Assembly (NCBI RefSeq): GCF_937616625.2
Contig: NC_065576.1
Location: 30,232,128-30,296,127 of the forward strand
Reading direction: 5' to 3'
Length of the DNA: 64,000 nucleotides
DNA from: Mercurialis annua
Lineage: Eukaryota > Streptophyta > Magnoliopsida > Malpighiales > Euphorbiaceae
Below the pieces are notes generated by a model, which searched no databases, had not been told where the DNA came from, and worked only from the letters and a program-made list of their open reading frames with translations. A program made the position numbers and the translations under genes. Positions 22,230 to 32,878 of this stretch are shown piece after piece. The first letter of the stretch is position 1. Every line of letters starts with the position of its first letter.

Positions 22230-22349
22230 AGGGGTGCGACACGAGGACTTCCCAGAAGGTCACCCATCCTAGTACTGCTCTCGCCCAAGCACGTTTATCT
22301 TCGGAGTTCTAATGGGATCCAGTGCATTAGTGCTGGTATGATCGCACCC
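22230..22349 (-). rRNA. 5S rRNA gene
   Basis: Box A 51-53 GAT, period 332. GTGTCGCACC near the 3' end. Confidence 0.95.
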
Positions 22350-22562
22350 GTCATACCTTGCACGATCATCGCATATTTCGACTGCCTTGCAACTCATTCA
22401 ACCAAAATAAAAACTATCTTTAAAAGTACGTTTTGGTCCCTGAACTTTTTCCATATTTCCAGTTTAGTCCCTGAATTGCAATGCATCGTTACTCGTTACT
22501 CGTTCGGTTTGTCTCTCGGCGATAGTAATAATAAAAAAAACGCAGTTCAAAAAAAGCAAAAA

Positions 22563-22681
22563 AGGGGTGCGACACGAGGACTTCCCAGGAGGTCACCCAT
22601 CCTAGTACTGCTCTCGCCCAAGCACGTTTATCTTCGGAGTTCTGATGGGACCGGTGCATTAGTGCTGGTATGATCGCACCC
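22563..22681 (-). rRNA. 5S rRNA gene
   Basis: Box A 51-53 GAT, period 333. 119 nt; one base lost in CCGGTCCC. Confidence 0.93.
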
Positions 22682-22894
22682 GTCATACCTTGAACGATCA
22701 TCGCATATATCTGCTGCCTTGCAACTCATTCAACGAAAATAAAAACTATCTTTAAAAGTACGTTTTGGTCCCTCAACTTTTTCCATATTTCCCGTTTAGT
22801 CCCTGAATTGCAATTCATCGTTACTCGTTACTCGTTCTGTTTGTCTCTCGTCGATAGTAATATTAAAAAAAACGCAGTTCAAAAAAAGCAAAAA

Positions 22895-23014
22895 AGGGGT
22901 GCAACACGAGGACTTCCTAGGAGGTCACCCATCCTAGTACTGCTCTCGCCTAAGCACGTTTAGTTTCGGAGTTCTGATGGGATCCGGGGCATTAGTGCTG
23001 GTATGATCGCACCC
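22895..23014 (-). rRNA. 5S rRNA gene
   Basis: Box A 51-53 ACT. Twin of the copy at 17494; next full copy 516 bp on. Confidence 0.94.
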
Positions 23015-23225
23015 GTCATACCTTGCACGATCATCGCATATATCTGCTGCCTTGCAACTCATTCAACCAAAATAAAAACTATCTTTAAAAGTACGTTTTG
23101 GTCCCTCAACTTTTCCATATTTCCCGTTTAGTCCCTGAATTGCAATTCATCGTTACTCGTTACTCGTTCTGTTTGTCTCTCGGCGATAGTAATAATAAAA
23201 AAACACAGTTCAAAAAAAGCAAAAA

Positions 23226-23246
23226 AGGGTTGCAACACGAGGACTT
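23226..23246 (-). pseudogene. 5S 3'-end remnant
   Basis: Same 21-nt remnant and same deletion junction as at 20715, followed by the same spacer variants (GCTTAGTCCCC). Confidence 0.9.
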
Positions 23247-23411
23247 TCAACCAAAATAAAAACTATCTTTAAAAGTACGTTTTGGTCCCTGAACCTTTTC
23301 CATATTTCCCGCTTAGTCCCCAAATTGCAATTCATCGTTACTCGTTACTCGTTCTGTTTGTCTCTCGGCGATAGTAATAATAAAAAAAACGCAGTTCAAA
23401 AAAAGCAAAAA

Positions 23412-23530
23412 AGGGGTGCGACACGAGGACTTCCCAGGAGGTCACCCATCCTAGTACTGCTCTCGCCCAAGCACGTTTATCTTCGGAGTTCTGATGGGAC
23501 CGGTGCATTAGTGATGGTATGATCGCACCC
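23412..23530 (-). rRNA. 5S rRNA gene
   Basis: Box A 51-53 GAT, period 333. 119 nt with CCGGTCCC. Confidence 0.93.
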
Positions 23531-23743
23531 GTCATACCTTGCACGATCATCGCATATATCTGCTTCCTCGCAACTCATTCAACCAAAATAAAAACTATCT
23601 TTAAAAGTACGTTTTGGTCCCTGAATTTTTTCCATATTTCCCGTTTAGTCCCTGAATTGCAATGCACCGTTACTTGTTACTCGTTCGGTTTGTCTCTCGG
23701 CGATAGTAATAATAAAAAAAACGAAGTTCAAAAAAAGCAAAAA

Positions 23744-23863
23744 AGGGGTGCGGCACGAGGACTTCCCAGGAGGTCACCCATCCTAGTACTGCTCTCGCCC
23801 AAGCACGTTTATCTTCGGAGTTCTGATGGGATCCGGTGCATTAGGGCTGGTATGATCGCACCC
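23744..23863 (-). rRNA. 5S rRNA gene
   Basis: Box A 51-53 GAT, period 282 to a deleted copy. GTGCCGCACC near the 3' end. Confidence 0.94.
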
Positions 23864-24076
23864 GTCATACCTTGCACGATCATCGCATATATCTGCTGCC
23901 ATGCAACTTATTCAACCAAAATAAACACTATCTTTAAAAGTACATTTTGGTCCCTGAACTTTTTCCATATTTCCTGTTTAATCCCTGAATTGCAATTCAT
24001 CGTTACTCGTTACTCGTTCTGTTTGTCTCTCGGCGATAGTAATAATAAAAAAAACGCAGTTCAAAAAAAGCAAAAA

Positions 24077-24145
24077 AGGGGTGCGACACGAGGAGTTCCC
24101 AGGAGGTCACCCATCCTGTGCATTAGTGCTGGTATGATCGCACCC
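24077..24145 (-). pseudogene. 5S gene with 51-nt internal deletion
   Basis: 69 nt remain: both ends are intact but the middle, with box A and the intermediate element, is gone. Period 333. Confidence 0.92.
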
Positions 24146-24358
24146 GTCATACCTTGCACGATCATCGCATATATCTGCTGCCTTGCAACTCATTCAACCA
24201 AAATAAAAACTATCTTTAAAAGTACGTTTTGGTCCCTGAACTTTTTCCATATTTCCCGTTTAGTCCCTGAATTGCAATGCATCGTTACTCGTTACTCGTT
24301 CGGTTTGTCTCTCGGCGATAGTAATAATAAAAAAAACGCAGTTCAAAAAAAGCAAAAA

Positions 24359-24478
24359 AGGGGTGCGACACGAGGACTTCCCAGGAGGTCACCCATCCTA
24401 GTACTACTCTCGCCCAAGCACGTTTATCTTCGGAGTTCTGATGGGGACCGGTGCATTAGTGCTGGTATGATCGCACCC
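24359..24478 (-). rRNA. 5S rRNA gene
   Basis: Box A 51-53 GAT, period 332. CCGGTCCCC variant. Confidence 0.94.
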
Positions 24479-24691
24479 GTCATACCTTGCACGATCATCG
24501 CATATTTCTACTGCCTTGCAACTCATTCAACCAAAATAAAAACTATCTTTAAAAGTACGTTTTGGTCCCTGAACTTTTTCCATATTTCCAGTTTAGTCCT
24601 TGAATTGTAATGCATCGTTACTCGTTACTCGTTCGGTTTGTCTCTCGGCGATAGTAATAATAAAAAAAACGCAGTTCAAAAAAAGCAAAAA

Positions 24692-24810
24692 AGGGGTGCG
24701 ACACGAGGACTTCCCAGGAGGTCACCCATCCTAGTACTGCTCTCGCCCAAGCACGTTTATCTTCGGAGTTCTGATGGGACCGGTGCATTAGTGCTGGTAT
24801 GATCGCACCC
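24692..24810 (-). rRNA. 5S rRNA gene
   Basis: Box A 51-53 GAT, period 333. 119 nt; twin of the copy at 23412, 1280 bp away. Confidence 0.93.
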
Positions 24811-25023
24811 GTCATACCTTGCACGATCATCGCATATATCTGCTTCCTCGCAACTCATTCAACCAAAATAAAAACTATCTTTAAAAGTACGTTTTGGTCC
24901 CTGAATTTTTTCCATATTTCCCGTTTATTCCCTGAATTGCAATGCATCGTTACTTGTTACTCGTTCGGTTTGTCTCTCGGCGATAGTAATAATAAAAAAA
25001 ACGAAGTTCAAAAAAAGCAAAAA

Positions 25024-25143
25024 AGGGGTGCGGCACGAGGACTTCCCAGGAGGTCACCCATCCTAGTACTGCTCTCGCCCAAGCACGTTTATCTTCGGAG
25101 TTCTGATGTGATCCGGTGCATTAGTGCTGGTATGATCGCACCA
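25024..25143 (-). rRNA. 5S rRNA gene
   Basis: Box A 51-53 GAT, period 333. Twin of the copy at 23744. Confidence 0.94.
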
Positions 25144-25356
25144 GTCATACCTTACACGATCATCGCATATATCTGCTGCCATGCAACTTATTCAACCAAA
25201 ATAAAAACTATCTTTAAAAGTACATTTTGGTCCCTGAACTTTTTCCATATTTCCTGTTTAATCCCTGAATTGCAATTCATCGTTACTCGTTACTCGTTCT
25301 GTTTGTCTCTCGGCGATAGTAATAATAAAAAAAACGCAGTTCTAAAAAAGCAAAAA

Positions 25357-25476
25357 AGGGGTGCGACACGAGGACTTCCCAGGAGGTCACCCATCCTAGT
25401 ACTGCTCTCGCCCAAGCACGTTTAGCTTCGGAGTTCTGATGGGATCCGGTGCATTAGTGCTGGTATGATCGCACCC
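25357..25476 (-). rRNA. 5S rRNA gene
   Basis: Box A 51-53 GCT, period 333. Base -1 is A, not C. Confidence 0.94.
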
Positions 25477-25689
25477 TTCATACCTTGCACGATCATCGCA
25501 TATATCTGCTGCCTTGCAACTCATTCAATCAAAATAAAAACTATCTTTAAAAGTACGTTTTGGTCCCTGAAATTTTTCCATATTTCCCGTTTAGTCCCTG
25601 AATTGCAATGCATCGTTACTCGTTACTCGTTCGGTTTGTCTCTCGGCGATAGTAATAATAGAAAAAACGCAGTTCAAAAAAAGAAAAAA

Positions 25690-25809
25690 AGGGGTGCAAC
25701 ACGAGGACTTTCCAGGAGGTCACCCATCCTAGTACTGCTCTCGCCCAAGCACGTTTAGCTTCGGAGTTCTGATGGGATCCGGTGCATTAGTGCTGGTATG
25801 ATCGCACCC
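25690..25809 (-). rRNA. 5S rRNA gene
   Basis: Box A 51-53 GCT, period 409 (long spacer). Confidence 0.95.
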
Positions 25810-26024
25810 GTCATACCTTGCACGATCATCGCATATATCTGCTGCCTTGCAACTCATTCAACCAAAATAAAAACTATCTTTAAAAGTACGTTTTGGTCCC
25901 TGAACTTTTTCCATATTTCCCGTTTAGTCTCTGAATTGCAATTCATCGTTACTCGTTACTCGTTACTCGTTCTGTTCTTCTCTCGGCGATAGTAATAATA
26001 AATAAACGCAGTTCAAAAAAAGCA

Positions 26025-26098
26025 TTACTCGTTACTCGTTCTGTTTGTCTCTCGGCGATAGTAATCATAAAAAAAACTCAGTTCAAAAAAAGCAAATA
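26025..26098. repeat. Partial spacer duplication (long unit)
   Basis: The heptamer-to-gene part of the spacer is repeated, giving a 409-bp unit. The extra copy has AATCATAAA and ACTCAG in place of AATAATAAA and ACGCAG, and ends AAATAA, which breaks the first terminator T-run of the gene beside it. Confidence 0.9.
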
Positions 26099-26218
26099 AA
26101 GGGTGCAACACGAGGACTTCCCAAGAGGTCACCCATCCTAGTACTGCTCTCGCCCAAGCACGCTTAACTTCAGAGTTCTAATGGGATCTGGTGCATTAGT
26201 GCTGGTATGATCGCACCC
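26099..26218 (-). rRNA. 5S rRNA gene with canonical box A
   Basis: Box A 51-53 GTT and, alone in the window, G at position 56 (GTTAAGCGTG). It also has changes outside box A (CATTAGAACTCTGAAG), and its first T-run is broken (CCCTTTATTTG). Period 332. Confidence 0.93.
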
Positions 26219-26430
26219 GTCATACCTTGCACGATCATCGCATATATCTGCTATCTTGCAACTCATTCAACCAAAATAAAAACTATCTTTAAAAGTACAT
26301 TTTGGTCCCTGAACTTTTCCATATTTCCTGTTTAGTCCCTAAATTGCAGTTCATCGTTACTCGTTACTCGTTCTGTTTGTCTCTCGGCGATAGTAATAAT
26401 AAAAAAAACACAGTTCAAAAAAAGCAAAAA

Positions 26431-26550
26431 AGGGGTGCAACACGAGGACTTTCCAGGAGGTCACCCATCCTAGTACTGCTCTCGCCCAAGCACGTTTAGC
26501 ATCGGAGTTCTGATGGGATCCGGTGCATTAATGCTGGTATGATCGCACCC
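26431..26550 (-). rRNA. 5S rRNA gene
   Basis: Box A 51-53 GCT, period 333. CCGATG variant. Confidence 0.94.
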
Positions 26551-26763
26551 GTCATACCTTGCACGATCATCGCATATATCTGCGGCCTTGCAACTCATTC
26601 AACGAAAATAAAAACTATCTTTAAAAGTACATTTTGGTCCCTGAACTTTTTCCATATTTCCTGTTTAGTCCCTAAATTGCAGTTCATCGTTACTCGTTAC
26701 TCGTTCTGTTTGTCTCTCGGCGATAGTAATAATAAAAAAAACGCAGTTCAAAAAAAGAAAAAA

Positions 26764-26883
26764 AGGGGTGCAACACGAGGACTTCCTAGGAGGTTACCCA
26801 TCCTAGTACTGCTCTCGCCCAAGCACGTTTAGCTTCGGAGTTCTGATACGATCCGGTGCATTAGTGCTGGTATGATCGCACCC
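26764..26883 (-). rRNA. 5S rRNA gene
   Basis: Box A 51-53 GCT, period 334. GGTAACC in box C and GATCGTATC in the 5' part. Confidence 0.93.
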
Positions 26884-27097
26884 GTCATACCTTGCACGAT
26901 CATCGCATATATCTGCTGCCTTGCAACTCATTCAACGAAAATAAAAACTAACTTTAAAAGTACGTTTTGGTCCCTCAACTTTTTCCATATTTCCCGTTTA
27001 GTCCCTGAATTGCAATGCATCGTTACCTCGTTACTCATCGGGTTTGTCTCTCGGCGATAGTAATAATAAAAAAAACGCAGTTCAATAAAAGCAAAAA

Positions 27098-27217
27098 AGG
27101 GGTGCGGCACGAGGACTTCCCAGGAGGTCACCCATCCTAGTACTGCTCTCGCCGAAGCACGTTTAGCTTCGGAGTTCTGATGGGATCCGGTGCATTAGTG
27201 CTGGTATGATCGCACCC
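27098..27217 (-). rRNA. 5S rRNA gene
   Basis: Box A 51-53 GCT, period 409. GTGCCGCACC near the 3' end. Confidence 0.94.
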
Positions 27218-27431
27218 GTCATACCTTGCACGATCATCGCATATATCTGCTGCCTTGCAACTCATTCAACAAAATAAAAACTATCTTTAAAAGTACGTTT
27301 TAGTCCCTGAACGTTTTCCATATTTCCCGCATAGTCCCTGAATTGCAATTCATCATTATTCGTTACTCGTTACTCGTTCTTTTCGTCTCTCGGCGATAGT
27401 AATAATAAAAATATGCAGTTCAAAAAAAGCA

Positions 27432-27506
27432 TTACTCGTTACTCGTTCTGTTTATCTCTCGGCGATAGTAATCATAAAAAAAAACTCAGTTCAAAAAAAG
27501 CAAATA
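27432..27506. repeat. Partial spacer duplication (long unit)
   Basis: Same duplication as at 26025-26098, with TTTATCTCTCGG as an extra change. Confidence 0.9.
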
Positions 27507-27626
27507 AGGGGTGCAACACGAGGACTTCCTAGGAGGTCACCCATCCTAGTACTGCTCTCGCCCAAGCACGTTTAACTTCAGAGTTCTGATAGGATCTGGT
27601 GCATTAGTGCTGGTATGATCGCACCC
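27507..27626 (-). rRNA. 5S rRNA gene
   Basis: Box A 51-53 GTT, period 340. CTCTGAAG variant; first T-run broken (CCCCTTATTTG). Confidence 0.94.
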
Positions 27627-27846
27627 ATCATACCTTGCACGATCATCGCATATATCTGCTACCTTGCAACTCATTCAACCAAAATAAAAACTATCTTTAA
27701 AAGTACGTTTTGGTCCCTGAACGTTTTCCGTATGTCCCGTTTAGTCCCTGAATTGCAATTCATCGTTACTCGTTACTCGTTACTCGTCCTGTTTGTCTCT
27801 CGGCGATAGTAAAAATAGAAAAAATGCAGTTCAAAAAAAACAAAAA

Positions 27847-27966
27847 AGGGGTGCAACACGAGGACTTCCCAGGAGGTCACCCATCCTAGTACTGCTCTCG
27901 CCCAAGCACGTTTAGCTTCGGAGTTCTGATGGGATCCGGTTCATTAGTGCTGGTATGATCGCACCC
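27847..27966 (-). rRNA. 5S rRNA gene
   Basis: Box A 51-53 GCT, period 334. Confidence 0.95.
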
Positions 27967-28180
27967 GTCATACCTTGCACGATCATCGCATATATCTGTT
28001 GTCTTACAACTCATTCAACCAAAATAAAAACTATCTTTAAAAGTACGTTTTGGTCCCTGAACTATTTCCATATTTCCCGTTTAGTCCCTGAATTGCAATT
28101 CATCGTTACTCGTTACTCGTCCTATTTGTCTCTCGGCGATAGTAATAATAGAAAACACGCAGTTCAAAAAAATCAAAAAA

Positions 28181-28300
28181 AGGGGTGCAACAAGAGGACT
28201 TCCCACGAGGTCACCCATCCTAGTACTGCTCTCGCCCAAGCACGTTTAGCTTCGGAGTTCTGATGGGATCCGGTGCATTAGTGCTGGTATTATCGCACCC
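28181..28300 (-). rRNA. 5S rRNA gene
   Basis: Box A 51-53 GCT, period 333. GCGATAATACC at the 5' end and CCTCGTGGG near box C. Confidence 0.93.
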
Positions 28301-28513
28301 GTCATACCTTGCACGATCATCGCATATATCTGCCGCCTTGCAACTCATTCAATCAAAATAAAAACTATCTTTAAAAGTACGTTTTGGTCCCTGAACGTTT
28401 TCCATATTTCCCGTTTAGTCCCCGAATTGCAATGCATCGTTACTCGTTACTCGTTCGGTTTGTCTCTCGGCGATAGTAATAATAAAAAAAATGCAGTTCA
28501 AAAAAAGCAAAAA

Positions 28514-28633
28514 AGGGGTGCGACACGAGGACTTCCCAGGAGGTCACCCATCCTAGTACTGCTCTCGCCCAAGCACGTTTATCTTCGGAGTTCTGATGGG
28601 ATCCGGTGCATTAGTGCTGGTATGATCGCACCC
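28514..28633 (-). rRNA. 5S rRNA gene
   Basis: Box A 51-53 GAT, period 333. Confidence 0.95.
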
Positions 28634-28846
28634 GTCATACCTTGCACGATCATCGCATATATCTGCTGCCTTGCAACTCATTCAACGAAAATAAAAACTA
28701 ACTTTAAAAGTACGTTTTGGTCCCTCAACTTTTTCCATATTTCCCGTTTAGTCCCTGAATTGCAATGCATCGTTACCTCGTTACTCATCGGGTTTGTCTC
28801 TCGGCGATAGTAATAATAAAAAAACGCAGTTCAATAAAAGCAAAAA

Positions 28847-28966
28847 AGGGGTGCGGCACGAGGACTTCCCAGGAGGTCACCCATCCTAGTACTGCTCTCG
28901 CCCAAGCACGTTTAGCTTCAGAGTTCTGATGGGATCCGGTGCATTAGTGCTGGTATGATCGCACCC
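28847..28966 (-). rRNA. 5S rRNA gene
   Basis: Box A 51-53 GCT, period 409. CTCTGAAG variant. Confidence 0.94.
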
Positions 28967-29180
28967 GTCATACCTTGCACGATCATCGCATATATCTGCT
29001 GCCTTGCAACTCATTCAACAAAATAAAAACTATCTTTAAAAGTACGTTTTGGTCCCTGAACGTTTTCCATATTTCCCGTTTAGTCCCTGAATTGCAATTC
29101 ATCATTATTCGTTACTCGTTACTCGTTCTTTTCGTCTCTCGGCGATAGTAATAATAAAAATATGCAGTTCAAAAAAAGCA

Positions 29181-29255
29181 TTACTCGTTACTCGTTCTGT
29201 TTATCTCTCGGCGATAGTAATCATAAAAAAAAACTCAGTTCAAAAAAAGCAAATA
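29181..29255. repeat. Partial spacer duplication (long unit)
   Basis: Copy of the long spacer at 27432-27506, 1749 bp away, inside a duplicated group of units (26.8-27.7 and 28.5-29.4 kb). Confidence 0.9.
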
Positions 29256-29375
29256 AGGGGTGCAACACGAGGACTTCCTAGGAGGTCACCCATCCTAGTA
29301 CTGCTCTCGCCCAAGCACGTTTAACTTCAGAGTTCTGATAGGATCTGGTGCATTAGTGCTGGTATGATCGCACCC
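29256..29375 (-). rRNA. 5S rRNA gene
   Basis: Box A 51-53 GTT, period 340. Twin of the copy at 27507, with the same broken T-run. Confidence 0.94.
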
Positions 29376-29595
29376 GTCATACCTTGCACGATCATCGCAT
29401 ATATCTGCTGCCTTACAACTCATTCAACCAAAATAAAAACTATCTTTAAAAGTACGTTTTGGTCCCTGAACTTTTTCCATATTTCCCGTTTGGTCCCTGA
29501 ATTGCAATTCATCGTTACTCGTTACTCGTTACTCGTTCTGTTTGTCTCTCGGCGATAGCAATAATAGAAAAAACGCAGTTCAAAAAAAGCAAAAA

Positions 29596-29715
29596 AGGGG
29601 TGCAACACGAGGACTTCCCAGGAGGTCACCCATCCTAGTACTACTCTCGCCCAAGCACGTTTAGCTTCGGAGTTCTGATGGGATCCGGTGCATTAGTGCT
29701 GGTATGATCGCACCC
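29596..29715 (-). rRNA. 5S rRNA gene
   Basis: Box A 51-53 GCT, period 333. Base -1 is A. Confidence 0.94.
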
Positions 29716-29928
29716 TTCATACCTTGCACGATCATCGCATATATCTGCTGCCTTGCAACTCATTCAACCAAAATAAAAACTATCTTTAAAAGTACGTTTT
29801 GGTCCCTGAACTTTTTCCATATTTCCCGTTTAGTCCTTGAATTGCAATGCATCGTTACTCGTTACTCGTTCGGTTTGTCTCTCGGCGATAGTAATAATAG
29901 AAAAAACGCAGTTCAAAAAAAGCAAAAA

Positions 29929-30048
29929 AGGGGTGCAACACGAGGACTTCCCAGGAGGTCACCCATCATAGTACTGCTCTCGCCCAAGCACGTTTAGCTT
30001 CGGAGTTCTGATGGGACCCGGTGCATTAGTGCTGGTATGTTCGCACCC
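29929..30048 (-). rRNA. 5S rRNA gene
   Basis: Box A 51-53 GCT, period 105 to a 45-nt fragment. GCGAACATACC at the 5' end. Confidence 0.93.
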
Positions 30049-30108
30049 GTCATACCTTGCACGATCATCGCATATATCTGCTGCCTTGCAACTCATTCAA
30101 CCAAAATA

Positions 30109-30153
30109 AGTTCTGATGGGATCCGGTGCATTAATGCTGGTATGTTCGCACCC
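30109..30153 (-). pseudogene. 5S 5'-end fragment fused to spacer
   Basis: Only the first 45 nt of a gene, without internal promoter, joined to CCAAAATA spacer. Its own upstream promoter elements are present. Repeated at 38746-38790. Confidence 0.9.
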
Positions 30154-30366
30154 GTCATACCTTGCACGATCATCGCATATATCTGCTGCCTTGCAACTCA
30201 TTCAATCAAAATAAAAACTATCTTTAAAAGTACGTTTTGGTCCCTGAACTATTTCCATATTTCCCGTTTAGTCCCTGAATTGCAATTCATCGTTACTCGT
30301 TACTCGTCCTATTTGTCTCTCGGCGATAGTAATAATAGAAAACACGCATTTCAAAAAAATCAAAAA

Positions 30367-30486
30367 AGGGGTGCAACAAGAGGACTTCCCACGAGGTCAC
30401 CCATCCTAGTACTGCTCTCGCCCAAGCACGTTTAGCTTCGGAGTTCTGATGGGATCCGGTGCATTAGTGCTGGTATTATCGCACCC
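30367..30486 (-). rRNA. 5S rRNA gene
   Basis: Box A 51-53 GCT, period 334. GCGATAATACC at the 5' end. Confidence 0.93.
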
Positions 30487-30700
30487 GTCATACCTTGCAC
30501 GATCATCGCATATATCTGCCGCCTTGCAACTCATTCAATCAAAATAAAAACTATCTTTAAAAGTACGTTTTGGTCCCTGAACTATTTCCATATTTCCCGT
30601 TTAGTCCCTGAATTGCAATTCATCGTTACTCGTTACTCGTCCTATTTGTCTCTCGGCGATAGTAATAATAGAAAACACGCATTTCAAAAAAATCAAAAAA

Positions 30701-30820
30701 AGGGGTGCAACAAGAGGACTTCCCACGAGGTCACCCATCCTAGTACTGCTCTCGCCCAAGCACGTTTATCTTCGGAGTTCTGATGGGATCCGGTGCATTA
30801 GTGCTGGTATGATCGCACCC
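30701..30820 (-). rRNA. 5S rRNA gene
   Basis: Box A 51-53 GAT, period 333. CCTCGTGGG near box C. Confidence 0.94.
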
Positions 30821-31033
30821 GTCATACCTTGCACGATCATCACATATACCTGCTGCCATGCAACTTATTCAACCAAAATAAAAACTATCTTTAAAAGTAC
30901 GTTTTGGTCCCTGAACTTTTTCCATATTTCCTGTATAGTCCCTGAATTGCAATTCATCGTTACTCGTTACTCGTTCTGTTTGTCTCTCGGCGATAGTAAT
31001 AATAAAAAAAACGCAGTTCAAAAAAAGCAAAAA

Positions 31034-31153
31034 AGGGGTGCGACACGAGGACTTCCCAGGAGGTCACCCATCCTAGTACTGCTCTCGCCCAAGCACGTTT
31101 AGCTTCGGAGTTCTGATGGGATCCGGTGCATTAGTGCTGGTATGATCGCACCC
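31034..31153 (-). rRNA. 5S rRNA gene
   Basis: Box A 51-53 GCT, period 332. Base -1 is A. Confidence 0.94.
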
Positions 31154-31365
31154 TTCATACCTTGCACGATCATCGCATATATCTGCTGCCTTGCAACTCA
31201 TTCAACCAAAATAAAAACTATCTTTAAAAGTACGTTTTGTCCCTGAACGTTTTCCATATTTCCCGTTTAGTCCCTGAATTGCAATGCATCGTTACTCGTT
31301 ACTCGTTCGGTTTGTCTCTCGACGATAGTAATAATAGAAAAAACGCAGTTCAAAAAAAGCAAAAA

Positions 31366-31485
31366 AGGGGTGCAACACGAGGACTTCACAGGAGGTCACC
31401 CATCCTAGTACTGCTCTCGCCCAAGCACGTTTAGCTTCGGAGTTCTGATGGGATCCGGTGCATTAGTGCTTGTATGATCGCACCC
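31366..31485 (-). rRNA. 5S rRNA gene
   Basis: Box A 51-53 GCT, period 329. Confidence 0.95.
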
Positions 31486-31694
31486 GTCATACCTTGCACG
31501 ATCATCGCATATATCTGCAGCCTTGCAACTTCAACCAAAATAAAAAATATCTTTAAAAGTACGTTTTAGTCCCTGAACTTTTTCCATATTTCCCGTTTAG
31601 CCCCTGAATTGCAATGCATCGTTACTCGTTACTCGTTCAGTTTGTCTCTCGGCGATAGTAATAATAAAAAAACGCAGTTCAAAAAAAGCAAAAA

Positions 31695-31814
31695 AGGGGT
31701 GCGACACGAGGACTTCCCAGGAGGTTACCCATCCTAGTACTGCTCTCGCCCAAGCACGTTTAGCTTTGGAGTTCTGATGGGATCCGGTGAATTAGTGCCG
31801 GTATCATCGCACCC
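31695..31814 (-). rRNA. 5S rRNA gene, variant
   Basis: Box A 51-53 GCT, period 332. GCGATGATACC, CTCCAAAG and GGTAACC changes; base -1 is A. Confidence 0.9.
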
Positions 31815-32026
31815 TTCATACCTTACACGATCATCGCATATATCCGCTGCCTTGCAACTCATTCAACCAAAATAAAATCTATCTTTAAAAGTACGTTTTG
31901 GTCCCTGAACTTTTTCCATATTTCCTGTTTAGTCCCTGAATTGCAATTCATCGTTACTCGTTACTCGTTCGGTTTGTCTCTCGGCGATAGTAATAATTAA
32001 AAAAACGCAGTTCAAAAAAGCAAAAA

Positions 32027-32146
32027 AGGGGTGCGACACGAGGACTTCCCAGGAGGTCACCCATCCTAGTATTGCTCTCGCCCAAGCACTTTTAGCTTCG
32101 GAGTTCTGATGGGATCCGGTGCATTAGTGCTGGTATGATCGCACCC
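32027..32146 (-). rRNA. 5S rRNA gene
   Basis: Box A 51-53 GCT, period 400. AAAAGTGC in place of AAACGTGC within box A. Confidence 0.93.
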
Positions 32147-32353
32147 GTCATACCTTGCACGATCATCGCATATATCTGTTGCCTTGCAACTCATTCAACA
32201 AAATAAAAACTATCTTTAAAAGTACATTTTGGTCCCTGAACGTTTTCCATATTTCCCGTTTAGTCCCTGAATTGCAATTCATCGTTACTCGTTACTCGTT
32301 CTGTTCTTCTCTCGGCGATAGTAATAATAAAAAAACGCAGTTCAAAAAAAGCA

Positions 32354-32426
32354 TTACTCGTTACTCGTTCTGTTTGTCTCTCGGCGATAGTAATCATAAA
32401 AAAAACTCAGTTCAAAAAAGCAAATA
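32354..32426. repeat. Partial spacer duplication (long unit)
   Basis: Long-spacer unit of 400 bp. Confidence 0.9.
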
Positions 32427-32546
32427 AAGGGTGCAACACGAGGACTTCCCAGGAGGTCACCCATCCTAGTACTGCTCTCGCCCAAGCACGTTTAACTTCA
32501 GAGTTCTAAAGGGATCTGGTGCATTAGTGCTGGTATGATCGCACCC
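32427..32546 (-). rRNA. 5S rRNA gene, variant
   Basis: Box A 51-53 GTT, period 332. GATCCCTTTAGAAC and CTCTGAAG changes; first T-run broken. Confidence 0.91.
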
Positions 32547-32758
32547 GTCATACCTTGCACGATCATCGCATATATCTGCTACCTTGCAACTCATTCAACC
32601 AAAATAAAAACTATCTTTAAAAGTACATTTTGGTCCCTGAACTTTTCCATATTTCCTGTTTAGTCCCTAAATTGCAGTTCATCGTTACTCGTTACTCGTT
32701 CTGTTTGTCTCTCAGCGATAGTAATAATAAAAAAAACGCAGTTCAAAAAAAGCAAAAA

Positions 32759-32878
32759 AGGGGTGCAACACGAGGACTTTCCAGGAGGTCACCCATCCTA
32801 GTATTGCTGTCGCCCAAGCACGTTTAGCATCGGAGTTCTGATGGGATCCGGTGCATTAATGCTGGTATGATCGCACCC
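32759..32878 (-). rRNA. 5S rRNA gene
   Basis: Box A 51-53 GCT, period 333. CCGATG variant. Confidence 0.94.

Larger units (their letters stand above)
29820..32510. repeat. Core block, source-side copy
   Basis: Matches 38457-41150 at offsets of 8637-8641 bp. It includes the fused 45-nt 5S fragment, the TATTATCG and TATCATCG gene variants and a long-spacer unit. Near 30.5-30.75 kb one spacer and gene end differ in type from the other copy, so conversion has touched one of them. Ends approximate. Confidence 0.8.
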
